Of a stretch of DNA of 64,000 nt, positions 55,150 through 63,603 are shown piece by piece. Position 1 is the first letter of the stretch; each line of letters begins with the position of its first letter. The DNA is taken from NCBI RefSeq assembly GCF_003287955.1, contig NZ_QMKP01000001.1:186001-250000 (forward strand). The letters are read 5' to 3'. A program made the translations under genes and the position numbers. Below the pieces are notes generated by a model. The model ran no database searches, was not told the DNA's origin, and saw only the letters and a list, made by a program, of their open reading frames with translations. This DNA is from Arthrobacter sp. AQ5-06 (lineage in GTDB: Bacteria; Actinomycetota; Actinomycetes; Actinomycetales; Micrococcaceae).

Positions 55150-56373
55150 TCATATGTGTCCTTCCAGCTTAACCCCGGAGCGCACACGCGCCGCCGGGAT
55201 CCCCAGGAAGACCCCATACCGGTCCACGGCGTCCTGCACGGCGTCGTCCGGAGCCGGGTCCGCGGCAGCGAACAAGCGGATATCCAGCTCACAGCGGCCG
55301 GCGAACATGGTGTGCCGCCAGGAGCCGGCCATCCGCCCGTCCAGCAGCACCACATGCATCGGATCCCCGGCAACCGGGAACGCCGGAGCGCTGCCACCCA
55401 GATAGTGCCGTGTTGCTGAATAGCCCATCACGTATTCGTCGTAGCACTGGATCAGGTCGATCCGCGGTCCGGCCGCCGATGGGGCATTGCTGCCGTCCGT
55501 GCCGGCGTCGAAATAGTGCACGACGCCGTCAATCACCGACGTTGCCAGTGTTTCGGGAGCAGCCGCCAGGGACTGTTCGAGGCCGAGTCGCACGTCGGCT
55601 ATGGTGAGCCCGGACCAACCGGCGCAGTCCTTGACCGTGGCCGGGCCGCGACTGGTGAAGTAGCGCAGGACCAGCTCGCTGAGGGCTTCGGCCCGCGTCG
55701 GCGGCACGGCTGGGCCGGGAGGTACGCGCTCGTCAAACAAGGCGTAGGTCTGCTTCAGGGCACCGCCCGGACTGCGCGCCGACGACCCGCTGGCCAGAAT
55801 CCCGCTGATCTCGGCGTGCATGATCAGGTAGGCCAGCCCGAAGCCGGTGGCCGCGAACCCTTCGTCCTGAAGCCGCGCGGCCAGTTGTTCCCGGGTCAGA
55901 TGCCGCCCGCCCCTCACGGCTTCGGCCAGGATCTGCCCGCTCCGGTCAGCGGCGGCGGCATCGATCCCGGTCCGCCGGTACATGCCCGCGTTGCCCTGGT
56001 GAAGCCGCGGCGCGGACAACGCCGTCAGCCAGCGAAGATCCTCCCGGTGCACAAAATGCCAGGTGGGCCGCAGGATATGGGTGCGCAGGATGACCCCATC
56101 TGACACCGCCTGCTCCACGTCCATGGCAGTGGACACTTGAGCAGCGGCAAGTACACGATGAGACGGGGCCTCGGAGGCAGCTCCAAGACCGCCGGTCCGT
56201 TGCGCCAGGCTCCAGCGGGCATAGGGAAACTCCTGCGCCTGGACAGCGAGCAGATGCCGGACGGCATCCTCTGGCGAGCCCAGGCCGGGCCCGCGCAGCC
56301 GTTGGGCGTGAAGCCGCCGCCGCACCACCTCATCCGGATCCATGCCTGTCCGGGGGAGCCGTCCTTGGGTCAC
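55150..56373 (-). CDS. AlkZ-like winged-helix DNA glycosylase family (HTH_42)
   Basis: 407 residues from GTG 56373; ATG 56343 is an alternative start closer to family members. The sequence fits the winged-helix DNA-binding (HTH_42, formerly DUF1006) family that includes AlkZ and YcaQ, glycosylases that unhook interstrand crosslinks. The catalytic QxQ element is visible in LAVQAQEFPYARWSLAQR, followed by ILRPTWHFVHREDLRWL and, later, the tandem winged helices and IDLIQCYDEYVMGYS. It lies 13 bp before the SHOCT gene and 12 bp after the SGNH hydrolase gene in one minus-strand unit. The crosslink substrate is unknown. Confidence 0.88.
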   Translation of the reverse strand: MTQGRLPRTGMDPDEVVRRRLHAQRLRGPGLGSPEDAVRHLLAVQAQEFPYARWSLAQRTGGLGAASEAPSHRVLAAAQVSTAMDVEQAVSDGVILRTHILRPTWHFVHREDLRWLTALSAPRLHQGNAGMYRRTGIDAAAADRSGQILAEAVRGGRHLTREQLAARLQDEGFAATGFGLAYLIMHAEISGILASGSSARSPGGALKQTYALFDERVPPGPAVPPTRAEALSELVLRYFTSRGPATVKDCAGWSGLTIADVRLGLEQSLAAAPETLATSVIDGVVHYFDAGTDGSNAPSAAGPRIDLIQCYDEYVMGYSATRHYLGGSAPAFPVAGDPMHVVLLDGRMAGSWRHTMFAGRCELDIRLFAAADPAPDDAVQDAVDRYGVFLGIPAARVRSGVKLEGHI

Positions 56374-56385
56374 GCCGTGCCGCCG

Positions 56386-57252
56386 CTAGCGCCGGGCGTC
56401 GGTGGTACCCAGCGGCCCCTCGCCGGAACCCAACGGAACACCCGGGCCGAACACAGGGCCCGGCGTCGGACGTTTTGCGGTGATTCCGTCGCCGGAGGAG
56501 CGGTGGCGCAGGCGCCGCACCACCCACGGGACAAAATACTCGCGGGCCCACACCAGGTCTTCGGAGCGGGCCGCCCGCCACGTGCGGGCGGGCACAGGTT
56601 TGGGCCGGAGCGGCTCGAGCGTGTGGTTCACGTTAAGCGATTCCAGCACCATGGCGGCGATGGTGTGGTGTCCCAACGGCGAAAAATGCAGGCGGTCCTC
56701 GTCCCACATCTGCGGATCATTCAGCTGCTTGAGTGACCACATGTCAGCGATGATGGCATCATGGCGGGCGGCCACGGTGCGGAGGTTTTCGTTGTAGATC
56801 GCCACCTTGCTGCGGATCCGTCCCAGGACCGAGGAACCGGTATCCGGACCGTTGAACAGCACCACCGTGGCACCGCCCATGGCCAGGATCTGGACCACCG
56901 AATCAAGTTTTTCGGCGAGGGCGTCGGGGTCGCCGCCGGGCCTGATGAGATCGTTGCCGCCGGCGGAAAGGGTTACCAGGTCCGGCTTCAGCGAGAGGCA
57001 CGGAGCAAGCTGCTGGTCCACGACCTGCTGCAGGAGCCGGCCCCGGACGGCCAGGTTGGCATAGGCGAAGTCCTCCTGGCCCCGGCCCAGTTCCTCGGCC
57101 ACACGGTCCGCCCAGCCGCGGAAGCCGCCGGGGCTCGTTGGTTCCGGGTCGCCGATGCCCTCCGTGAACGAATCTCCCATCGCTACATATCGGCTCCAAG
57201 GGTGGGCTGCCGTGGCCCTGGGCGGACTCTGCATGGCTTTTGCGTCATTCAC
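56386..57252 (-). CDS. SGNH/GDSL-family hydrolase
   Basis: 288 residues, start GTG 57252 with AGGATAGGACC upstream; ATG 57234 is an alternative. All SGNH blocks are present: block I with the nucleophile Ser (VAMGDSFTEGIGD), block II Gly, block III Asn (TLSAGGNDL) and block V Asp/His (DRLHFSPLGHH). No signal peptide is seen, so it acts in the cytoplasm, probably as an esterase or lipase on a small acyl substrate. About 50 residues after the last block carry a basic Arg-rich extension. Confidence 0.93.
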   Translation of the reverse strand: MNDAKAMQSPPRATAAHPWSRYVAMGDSFTEGIGDPEPTSPGGFRGWADRVAEELGRGQEDFAYANLAVRGRLLQQVVDQQLAPCLSLKPDLVTLSAGGNDLIRPGGDPDALAEKLDSVVQILAMGGATVVLFNGPDTGSSVLGRIRSKVAIYNENLRTVAARHDAIIADMWSLKQLNDPQMWDEDRLHFSPLGHHTIAAMVLESLNVNHTLEPLRPKPVPARTWRAARSEDLVWAREYFVPWVVRRLRHRSSGDGITAKRPTPGPVFGPGVPLGSGEGPLGTTDARR

Positions 57253-57329
57253 GGTCCTATCCTGCCTCCTGCCTCACAAGCTACGCCACCGTAGGTAGTT
57301 GCCGCCGGGTAACTGTAAGAATGGAAACC

Positions 57330-57980
57330 ATGAATGACGCCCAAGTTTTTCCCGCCCCCGTTGTTATGTGGTCCCGGCCGGAGGACCAGCGCTCCGGAAA
57401 GCCGCTGCTGGTGCTGCTGCACGGCTACGGCGCCAACGAACATGATCTCCTGAGCCTGGCGGATATGATTCCCGATGACTTTGTTGTTGCCTCACTCCGG
57501 GCGCCCCTGGCCACGGGCCCCGGGTTTATGTGGTTCCCCCTGACGGCCTCCATCGAATACACGCTCGACGCCGTCAAGGCTGCAGCCGGTTATGTGCAGG
57601 ACTGGATCGACACCGTCAAAGCCGACCACCCGACGGTGACGCTGCTCGGCTTTTCCATGGGAATGGCCATGGCCACTACGCTGCTCCGGCAGCGCCCCGC
57701 GGACTTTGCCGCCGTAGTCGGGCTTTCCGGTTTTGTGGTCAACGCGGACGGGGACCCCACCTTCAAGGATGCCGAACTGGACGGCACAGTGCCGTTCTTC
57801 TGGGGCCGGGACCAGCAGGACCCCGTGATCACCCCCGACAAGATCGACTACACCATGGGCTGGGTGCGCGGGCACGTCAAGCTCACCAAGGTCCTCTACA
57901 CGGGCATGTGGCACGGCATCAACCAGCAGGAAATCGGGCACGTCTCCGAGTTCCTGACGCACGAGGTGCTGAACAAATAA
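57330..57980 (+). CDS. Carboxylesterase/phospholipase-like alpha/beta hydrolase
   Basis: 216 residues from ATG 57330; ATG 57321 is in frame and equally placed. It has the small alpha/beta hydrolase layout of the YpfH/Abhydrolase_2 group: oxyanion loop VLLHGYGANEHDLLSL, nucleophile Ser in LLGFSMGMAMATTLL, Asp in DQQDPVITPD and His in MWHGINQQE. Such enzymes cleave short-chain esters or lysophospholipids. It is divergent from the SGNH hydrolase across 77 bp and ends at a strong terminator. Confidence 0.92.
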   Translation: MNDAQVFPAPVVMWSRPEDQRSGKPLLVLLHGYGANEHDLLSLADMIPDDFVVASLRAPLATGPGFMWFPLTASIEYTLDAVKAAAGYVQDWIDTVKADHPTVTLLGFSMGMAMATTLLRQRPADFAAVVGLSGFVVNADGDPTFKDAELDGTVPFFWGRDQQDPVITPDKIDYTMGWVRGHVKLTKVLYTGMWHGINQQEIGHVSEFLTHEVLNK

Positions 57981-57990
57981 ACGTACGACG

Positions 57991-58019
57991 GCGGCCGGCG
58001 GCACAGTGCCGCCGGCCGC
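57991..58019. terminator. Strong GC-rich bidirectional terminator hairpin
   Basis: GCGGCCGGCGGCAC (57991-58004) and GTGCCGCCGGCCGC (58006-58019) are perfect complements around a single A, giving an 11-12 bp stem with a tight loop. It lies 10 bp past the esterase stop, facing the S4 gene on the opposite strand. Confidence 0.8.
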
Positions 58020-58082
58020 TTACGTTATCCTCGCCGAATGAGGCCTGCCGGTGAAGCGGGCCCCTGTCTCAGGCCTGAGACA

Positions 58083-58316
58083 TCAGGCTTCGGGGGCCAC
58101 GACCTTCACGGTCTGCCCGTTGACGGTGACTGTGTCGCCGTTGTGCAGCTGGCGTCCGCGGCGGTCGTCGATCGCCCCGTTGACCTTGACCAGTCCGTTC
58201 TTGATCAGCTCAGCGGCTTCCACGCCGTCCTCCACCAGGCTGGCGAGCTTCAGGAGCTGGCCAAGGCGGATCATGCTGTCGCGGATGGGGATCTCTTGAA
58301 TGTCCTGGTTGCTCAT
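58083..58316 (-). CDS. Small S4-domain RNA-binding protein
   Basis: 77 residues, start ATG 58316. The protein is essentially one S4 domain: IRLGQLLKLASLVEDGVEAAELIKNGLVKVNG followed by the DRRGRQLHNGDTVTVNG turn. Stand-alone S4 proteins of this size (YaaA/RlbA-like) bind structured RNA, some in ribosome assembly. It is divergent from the DUF606 transporter; the starts are 33 bp apart. A very long open frame covering the opposite strand of that transporter runs into this gene, but only this 3' part is real. Confidence 0.93.
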   Translation of the reverse strand: MSNQDIQEIPIRDSMIRLGQLLKLASLVEDGVEAAELIKNGLVKVNGAIDDRRGRQLHNGDTVTVNGQTVKVVAPEA

Positions 58317-58349
58317 ACAAGTAATAATGCCTGACGTAAGGTGAATCCA

Positions 58350-59363
58350 ATGACCCACACCCCACGGCTGCCGCGGTTCGCGGGGCTCCCGCTGGCCGTC
58401 GGTGCGGGACTGGCCATCCCCGTCCAGGGCCGGATCAACGGCGCCCTCGGCGTCCGGCTCAACGACGGCATCGCCGCGGCCGTGGTGGGTTTCAGCACCG
58501 GCCTGGTGGTGATGATCCTGATCTCCCTGATCCTGCCCAGCGGCCGCGCCGGTCTCGCCAGGATCCTGCCGGCGGTCCGTACCCGGGCTTTCCCGCCCGC
58601 GTACGTGCTTGCCGGCGGAATCGGTGCCCTTTTTGTCTTCGCCCAGTCCTTCACCGTGGGGATCCTGGGCGTGGCACTGTTTACCGTCGCCGCCGTGACC
58701 GGGCAGACGCTGAGCGGCCTCCTGGTGGACCGGCTGGGCATCGGACCTGCCGGCAAGAGGGCCGTGACTCCCATGCGGGTCATCGGGTGCGTGCTTACGG
58801 TTGCCGCCGTCGCATGGGCGGTTTCGCCGCGGCTGGCCGGCTCGCCCGGCTCCCCGGGCGCTCCTGCGGACGGAGCAGGTGGGCTGGAGACCTTGGTTTT
58901 TCCGTTGATCCTCCCTGTCCTGGCCGGGTTCCTGATGAGTTTCCAACAGGCCATGAACGGGACGGCAACGGTCCACTACCGTTCGCCGATCGCCGCCACG
59001 CTGGTGAACTTCGTGGCCGGCTCGGTGTTCCTGTGGATTGCCTTGGCCATCAAGGTGGCTGTGTTTGGGCCGGGCAATCCGTTGCCGGCCGAGTGGTGGT
59101 ATTACCTGGGCGGGCCCATGGGCTGCGTCTTCATCGGTCTGGGTGCGCTGCTGGTCCGCAGCCTGGGGGTGTTGGTGACCGGGCTCGGCATGATCGCCGG
59201 ACAGCTCCTGGGCTCCCTGGGGCTGGACCTCCTGGTGCCGGCCCCGGGAAGCATCGTGGCCCCGGCCACCGTCCTGGGCACACTGCTCACCCTGGCGGCA
59301 ATCATCCTGGCCACACTGCCGTGGCCGCGGGGCGCCTTCCGGAGGCAGCGGCCGGTAGGCTAG
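58350..59363 (+). CDS. DUF606 (YdcZ-type) DMT-superfamily membrane protein
   Basis: 337 residues from ATG 58350, with AAGGTG 6 bases upstream. About ten membrane helices occur in two related halves, each starting with a segment like PLAVGAGLAIPVQGRINGALG or LMSFQQAMNGTATVHYRSP, which are the repeated Gln/Asn-Gly motifs of the DUF606/YdcZ family. Such proteins belong to the drug/metabolite transporter superfamily; substrates are unknown. A roughly 20-residue Gly/Pro-rich loop separates the halves. Confidence 0.9.
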   Translation: MTHTPRLPRFAGLPLAVGAGLAIPVQGRINGALGVRLNDGIAAAVVGFSTGLVVMILISLILPSGRAGLARILPAVRTRAFPPAYVLAGGIGALFVFAQSFTVGILGVALFTVAAVTGQTLSGLLVDRLGIGPAGKRAVTPMRVIGCVLTVAAVAWAVSPRLAGSPGSPGAPADGAGGLETLVFPLILPVLAGFLMSFQQAMNGTATVHYRSPIAATLVNFVAGSVFLWIALAIKVAVFGPGNPLPAEWWYYLGGPMGCVFIGLGALLVRSLGVLVTGLGMIAGQLLGSLGLDLLVPAPGSIVAPATVLGTLLTLAAIILATLPWPRGAFRRQRPVG

Positions 59364-59491
59364 GACACGCAGTTCTCTGCATCTTGTTCCTTCGCCCGCC
59401 CCGCCCGCACCTAGCGGTGACGCACGCACGTGCAGCGGGGCCAGATACCCGCGGACCGCACCCAGCGGCCCTGTAGAAATTGGAGTCCACC

Positions 59492-60877
59492 ATGGCAGCA
59501 AAATCCGTACTCGACCAGGTCATTTCCCTTTCCAAGCGAAGGGGTTTTGTGTTCCAGGCCGGTGAAATCTACGGAGGCTCCCGCTCTGCCTGGGACTACG
59601 GACCCCTCGGCGCTGAGCTGAAGGAAAATATCAAGCGCCAGTGGTGGCAGTCCATGGTCCGCGGCCGCGAGGACGTGGTGGGCCTGGATTCCTCCGTCAT
59701 CCTGCCCCGCCAGGTATGGGAAGCTTCCGGCCACGTTGACGTCTTCTCCGACCCGCTCGTTGAGTGCCTTTCCTGCCACAAGCGCTACCGTGCTGACCAC
59801 CTCGAGGAGGAGTACGAGGAAAAGAAGGGCCGTCCCGCCGAGAACGGTCTGAAGGACATTGCCTGCGTCAACTGCGGCACGCGCGGCGAATGGACCGAAC
59901 CCCAGGAATTCTCCGGCCTGCTCAAGACCTTCCTCGGCCCGGTGGCCAGCGAGGAAGGCATGCACTACCTGCGCCCGGAAACGGCCCAGGGCATTTTTGT
60001 GAACTTCAGCAACGTGCTCACCACGTCCCGCAAGAAGCCGCCGTTCGGCATCGGCCAGATCGGCAAGTCCTTCCGCAACGAGATCACACCCGGCAACTTC
60101 ATCTTCCGCACCCGTGAGTTCGAGCAGATGGAAATGGAGTTCTTCGTCGAGCCCGGCACGGACGAAGAGTGGCACCAGTACTGGATGAAAGAGCGGATGT
60201 CCTGGTACACCAGCCTGGGCATCCGGGAAGAGAACCTGCGCTTCTTCGAACACCCGCTGGAAAAGCTGAGCCACTATTCCAAGGGCACCACGGACATCGA
60301 ATACCGCTTCGGCTTCCAGGGCTCGGAATGGGGCGAACTCGAAGGCATCGCCAACCGCACCGACTTTGACCTCTCCACGCACTCCAAGGCTTCCGGCCAG
60401 GACCTGAGCTACTTCAACCAGGCCACCAACGAGCGCTACACCCCGTTCGTGATCGAGCCGGCCGCGGGCCTGACCCGTTCCTTCATGGCGTTCCTTGTGG
60501 ACGCGTACACCGAAGACGAGGCACCCAACGCCAAGGGCGGCGTCGACGTCCGTACCGTCCTGCGCCTGGACCCGCGCCTGGCACCCGTCAAGGCTGCGGT
60601 GCTGCCGCTGAGCCGCAACGAGGACCTCTCGCCGAAGGCCAAGGACCTGGGCGCGCAGCTGCGCAAGAACTGGAACATCGACTTCGACGACGCCGGCGCG
60701 ATCGGCCGCCGCTACCGCCGCCAGGATGAGATCGGCACCCCGTTCTGCATCACCGTGGACTTCGACACCCTCGAGGACCAGGCCGTGACCATCCGTGAAC
60801 GCGACACCATGAGCCAGGAACGCGTCTCGCTGGACAAGGTGGAAGGCTACCTGGCCGCCCGCCTGATCGGCGCCTGA
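59492..60877 (+). CDS. glyS: Glycyl-tRNA synthetase (homodimeric type)
   Basis: 461 residues from ATG 59492 with GGAGTCC upstream. A class II synthetase of the alpha2 type. It begins with [20 protein letters not shown] and WDYGPLG (motif 1 area), has a CLSCHKRYR...CVNCG zinc ribbon (about 95-135), motif 2 around [35 protein letters not shown], and motif 3 in [15 protein letters not shown]. The C-terminal anticodon-binding domain starts near residue 355. It loads glycine onto tRNA(Gly). The next gene starts two bases after its stop. Confidence 0.97.
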   Translation: MAAKSVLDQVISLSKRRGFVFQAGEIYGGSRSAWDYGPLGAELKENIKRQWWQSMVRGREDVVGLDSSVILPRQVWEASGHVDVFSDPLVECLSCHKRYRADHLEEEYEEKKGRPAENGLKDIACVNCGTRGEWTEPQEFSGLLKTFLGPVASEEGMHYLRPETAQGIFVNFSNVLTTSRKKPPFGIGQIGKSFRNEITPGNFIFRTREFEQMEMEFFVEPGTDEEWHQYWMKERMSWYTSLGIREENLRFFEHPLEKLSHYSKGTTDIEYRFGFQGSEWGELEGIANRTDFDLSTHSKASGQDLSYFNQATNERYTPFVIEPAAGLTRSFMAFLVDAYTEDEAPNAKGGVDVRTVLRLDPRLAPVKAAVLPLSRNEDLSPKAKDLGAQLRKNWNIDFDDAGAIGRRYRRQDEIGTPFCITVDFDTLEDQAVTIRERDTMSQERVSLDKVEGYLAARLIGA

Positions 60878-60879
60878 GA

Positions 60880-61908
60880 ATGCCCATCGAATACCGCGAA
60901 TGGCGTGAGGGCGATGACCTGACGCTGCTGGAAATCTGGGGCGGCCCGGAGACCGAACAGGCCAGGCAGTTCCGCGGTGCCCTGGCCGTGTCCTCGGCCG
61001 GCACGGACGGCACCCCCTGGCGTCGCTGCATCGTGGCCGAGGACGTCATGGACGGCATCGGCATTCCGGTGGCAGCGGGCGTGGTCTACGAAGCCTCGCT
61101 GCACCCGGAGCGGCTGTGGACGTACATCGAGGTGGCGCGCGACCACCGGCGCGCTGGCATCGGTGCCACGCTCCTGACCATGCTGCGCCGCGAAGCCGAG
61201 CAGGCGCCGTCGGGCGTTACTAGGCTGCGCGCGAAGGTGCAGCCGGGCACTCCGGGGGCCGCGTTCGCCGAGGCCTTCGGGCTCGCGCCCATCCAGGGTT
61301 CCCGGCTCGTAGTGGTGGAGCCGGGCGCCCTCAAGCTGCCGGTGTTCCCTGCGACGAACGACGGCGGCGGGCTGGCCAACGACGAGAACGCCGGTTCCGA
61401 CGTCGTGATGGACCTCGCCACCGGCTCGGTTGAGCTGACCGACGTCGTGGGGCGGTATTACACATCGATCCACGGCTGGGATTCGCCGGGCGTGCTGTCG
61501 GTGGGGCAAGTGCAGAAGCTGTTCCTGGATGACCTCACCGGCGCCCACGGTGCGCTTGTGCTGCGTGCTGAGCCGGGATCAGCATTTGGCGCCGGGGTTT
61601 CCCCCAGCAAGAAGGGCCGGATCCGCGCCTTTGCGGTGAGCTATGCGGAGGCAGCCCAGGACCCGACGGCGGACTCGTCGGCCCAGGGCGCGAAAGCCAC
61701 GGATGTGTTTGTGGGCCACGAACCCGCGCTTGAGGCAGACGACGCCGCAGCTGCAGTCCGTGACCTGCTCTCGCTCCTCGCGTACCAGCACCCGGTCATC
61801 CTGGAACTGGACAATTCGATGGCAGCGCTGCGCGCCGCCGTCGAGCCTCTGCTGGAATCCGGCAAAGCGCGCCAGGCCGGCGCCGAAACGCTGGTCGTCT
61901 CGGACTGA
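60880..61908 (+). CDS. GNAT-family N-acetyltransferase, two-domain
   Basis: 342 residues, start ATG 60880, two bases after the glycyl-tRNA synthetase stop and likely co-transcribed. Residues about 1-150 form one GNAT domain with the acetyl-CoA loop VARDHRRAGIGATLLTMLRRE. The second half (about 165-330) is more divergent and probably a second GNAT-like domain (DVFVGHEPALEADDAAAAVRDLLSLLAYQHPVILELD). The acceptor is unknown. Two-domain GNATs of this size include mycothiol synthase, but the characteristic match is not evident here. Confidence 0.88.
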   Translation: MPIEYREWREGDDLTLLEIWGGPETEQARQFRGALAVSSAGTDGTPWRRCIVAEDVMDGIGIPVAAGVVYEASLHPERLWTYIEVARDHRRAGIGATLLTMLRREAEQAPSGVTRLRAKVQPGTPGAAFAEAFGLAPIQGSRLVVVEPGALKLPVFPATNDGGGLANDENAGSDVVMDLATGSVELTDVVGRYYTSIHGWDSPGVLSVGQVQKLFLDDLTGAHGALVLRAEPGSAFGAGVSPSKKGRIRAFAVSYAEAAQDPTADSSAQGAKATDVFVGHEPALEADDAAAAVRDLLSLLAYQHPVILELDNSMAALRAAVEPLLESGKARQAGAETLVVSD

Positions 61909-61920
61909 CCACACCCACCT

Positions 61921-61976
61921 CTGACTCGCAGGTAACGCTCCCAACACACGAAATGGCATCGTTAACTGCGAGTCAG
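61921..61976. repeat. Inverted repeat between convergent genes
   Basis: CTGACTCGCAGGTAACG (61921-61937) pairs with CGTTAACTGCGAGTCAG (61960-61976), 16 of 17 matching, around a 22-base loop. It probably serves as a bidirectional terminator for the convergent GNAT and DUF1295 genes. The arm core GCAG[GT]TAAC also appears in the palindromes at 24686, 29354 and 37035. Confidence 0.7.
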
Positions 61977-61986
61977 TTGGGGGACG

Positions 61987-62787
61987 TCACCGGCGTTTGG
62001 GCGGCCACGGGATGAAGCCGCTGGTCGCCTCAACATATTCCCGGTAGCCGGGCCGCCCGGCCATCGCCTTTTCCGTCAGGGGCTTCCCGGTCTTCCCGGC
62101 GAGCGTCCACACCATCAGTGCCGGTGACAGGATGGTCAGGATGCCGGGCCAGGAGTCTGCGGCAATGAGGAACAGCCCCGTCCAGATGGCCGCGTCGCCG
62201 AAATAGTTGGGGTGCCGGGTGTACCGCCACAAACCGGTATCCAGTACCGTGCCGCGGCGGGATGGATCCTTCTTGAAGTGGGCCAGCTGCCAGTCGCCCA
62301 CGGTCTCGAATGCAAACCCCGTCACCCACAGCAGGATGCCGAGCACGGCCACCCACCCCACAGCGCCGGTGGCGAACATCCCTACCTGCAGCGTCAGGGA
62401 CACAAAGAACATGACCACGCCCTGCGGCAGGTAGACACGGCGGAGCGCATAGGCGTTCCTGGATCCGGGCGCAGGGTCCAGCAGGGCCTTGTAGCGCGGG
62501 TCTTCATGTCCGTCGCGCGCCCGCCAGCCAATATGGACTCCGAGCCGCAACCCCCAAACGGCCGTCAGGAGAAGCATCAAGGCCCGGCGGGTGTCATCGC
62601 CCGATCCGGCTGACAGGAACCAGGACACCACGGCTACCGCGACGAAGCCGGGGCCCCACGCGACGTCCATCACCGAGTGCCGGCCCTGCCGGACGGCCAC
62701 ACCCAACGTCAGCGCCAGGACCGCCAGCACTGCCAGTGCTGTCCAGGGCAGCGACGCGGCGAACTCCGGCCAGGGAAAAGGGCTCAC
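61987..62787 (-). CDS. DUF1295 (steroid 5-alpha-reductase C-terminal-like) membrane protein
   Basis: 266 residues from GTG 62787, which overlaps the stop of the upstream hydrolase (GTGA). About six to seven membrane helices carry the DUF1295 signature: SVMDVAWGPGF near the N-terminus, FETVGDWQLAHFKKDP in the middle, and GLWRYTRHPNYFGDAAIW near 195-212, which matches the NADPH-binding region of isoprenylcysteine methyltransferases and steroid reductases. The reaction in bacteria is unknown; a membrane-lipid reductase is one possibility. Confidence 0.92.
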   Translation of the reverse strand: MSPFPWPEFAASLPWTALAVLAVLALTLGVAVRQGRHSVMDVAWGPGFVAVAVVSWFLSAGSGDDTRRALMLLLTAVWGLRLGVHIGWRARDGHEDPRYKALLDPAPGSRNAYALRRVYLPQGVVMFFVSLTLQVGMFATGAVGWVAVLGILLWVTGFAFETVGDWQLAHFKKDPSRRGTVLDTGLWRYTRHPNYFGDAAIWTGLFLIAADSWPGILTILSPALMVWTLAGKTGKPLTEKAMAGRPGYREYVEATSGFIPWPPKRR

Positions 62788-63524
62788 AGGGCTACCTCAG
62801 CGGAGGACCCGGGCACCAGTTCAGCCAGCGTGCGCGCGGCCGGGTGCGTGACGCCGGTGCGCTCGGCGAAGGCCTTCATGACGAAACCGGTCACCAACGC
62901 GTGCCACAGCCGGCCGCGGCGGAACATAAAATGCCCGGCACCGCGCAGCGAAACATATTGCATGGACGCTGCTGCACCAGTGGCACGGCGCGCGAACGTC
63001 AAGGACTGGGACGGGCTGGTCATCCGGTCCACCGTGCCGTGGATAATCAGGACCTTGCGTCCCATGAGCGAGGTGGCGGGCGTTTCCGGGCTGAGCCATG
63101 GGGCGAGGGCCACGACGGCGTCCACCTGCGGATCGTCCGCGGCACTCACAGCGGTGAGGCCGCCCATGGAGTGCCCCACCAGATATACGGGAACTCCAGG
63201 GTGCTGCGCACTGATTTGCTGGAGGGCCCAGCGGGCATCCCGCAGCGCGGACCTGTCTTGCCCGTTCCAGCCACGCACGCCGTTCCGCAGCGACCACACC
63301 GCCAGTCCGTGGTCCTTCCCGGCACGGTGCAGGTGGCGGGCGAACGTGACCATGCGCAGCGGGCTCAGATGGCGGGCCTCCACGGGCTCATAGCTGTGTG
63401 CCTTGCCCCCGTGCAGGACCAGTGCCACACCTAGCGTTGTCCCGGAGGCCGCCAGCACAGTGAGCGCCGCCTCCCGCCTCGCTGCAGGTTCGTTGGTGTG
63501 GAATTCAGTCCTGCGGTCCGTCAC
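62784..63524 (-). CDS. Alpha/beta hydrolase
   Basis: 246 residues, start GTG 63524 with GAGGAACC upstream. The oxyanion region is LVLHGGKAHSYEP, the nucleophile Ser lies in VYLVGHSMGGLTAVSAA, the Asp in LIIHGTVDRMTSP and the His in RGAGHFMFRR. It resembles serine-aminopeptidase-like/monoglyceride-lipase-type hydrolases. No signal peptide is seen. It overlaps the DUF1295 gene, suggesting joint expression and perhaps a linked lipid-related role, which is inference. Confidence 0.92.
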   Translation of the reverse strand: MTDRRTEFHTNEPAARREAALTVLAASGTTLGVALVLHGGKAHSYEPVEARHLSPLRMVTFARHLHRAGKDHGLAVWSLRNGVRGWNGQDRSALRDARWALQQISAQHPGVPVYLVGHSMGGLTAVSAADDPQVDAVVALAPWLSPETPATSLMGRKVLIIHGTVDRMTSPSQSLTFARRATGAAASMQYVSLRGAGHFMFRRGRLWHALVTGFVMKAFAERTGVTHPAARTLAELVPGSSAEVAL

Positions 63525-63603
63525 GCGTGGTTCCTCCCTGTTCTTCCATTTACCAACCCTAAGGCGCCGGACGTAGAGTTCAAGGTATGAGGTTCAACTG
63601 CTG

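Noticed and set aside
58317..59501. Long minus-strand extension of the S4 gene across the DUF606 transporter
   Set aside because: Only the last 77 codons, from ATG 58316, encode an S4 domain. The rest mirrors the transporter gene.
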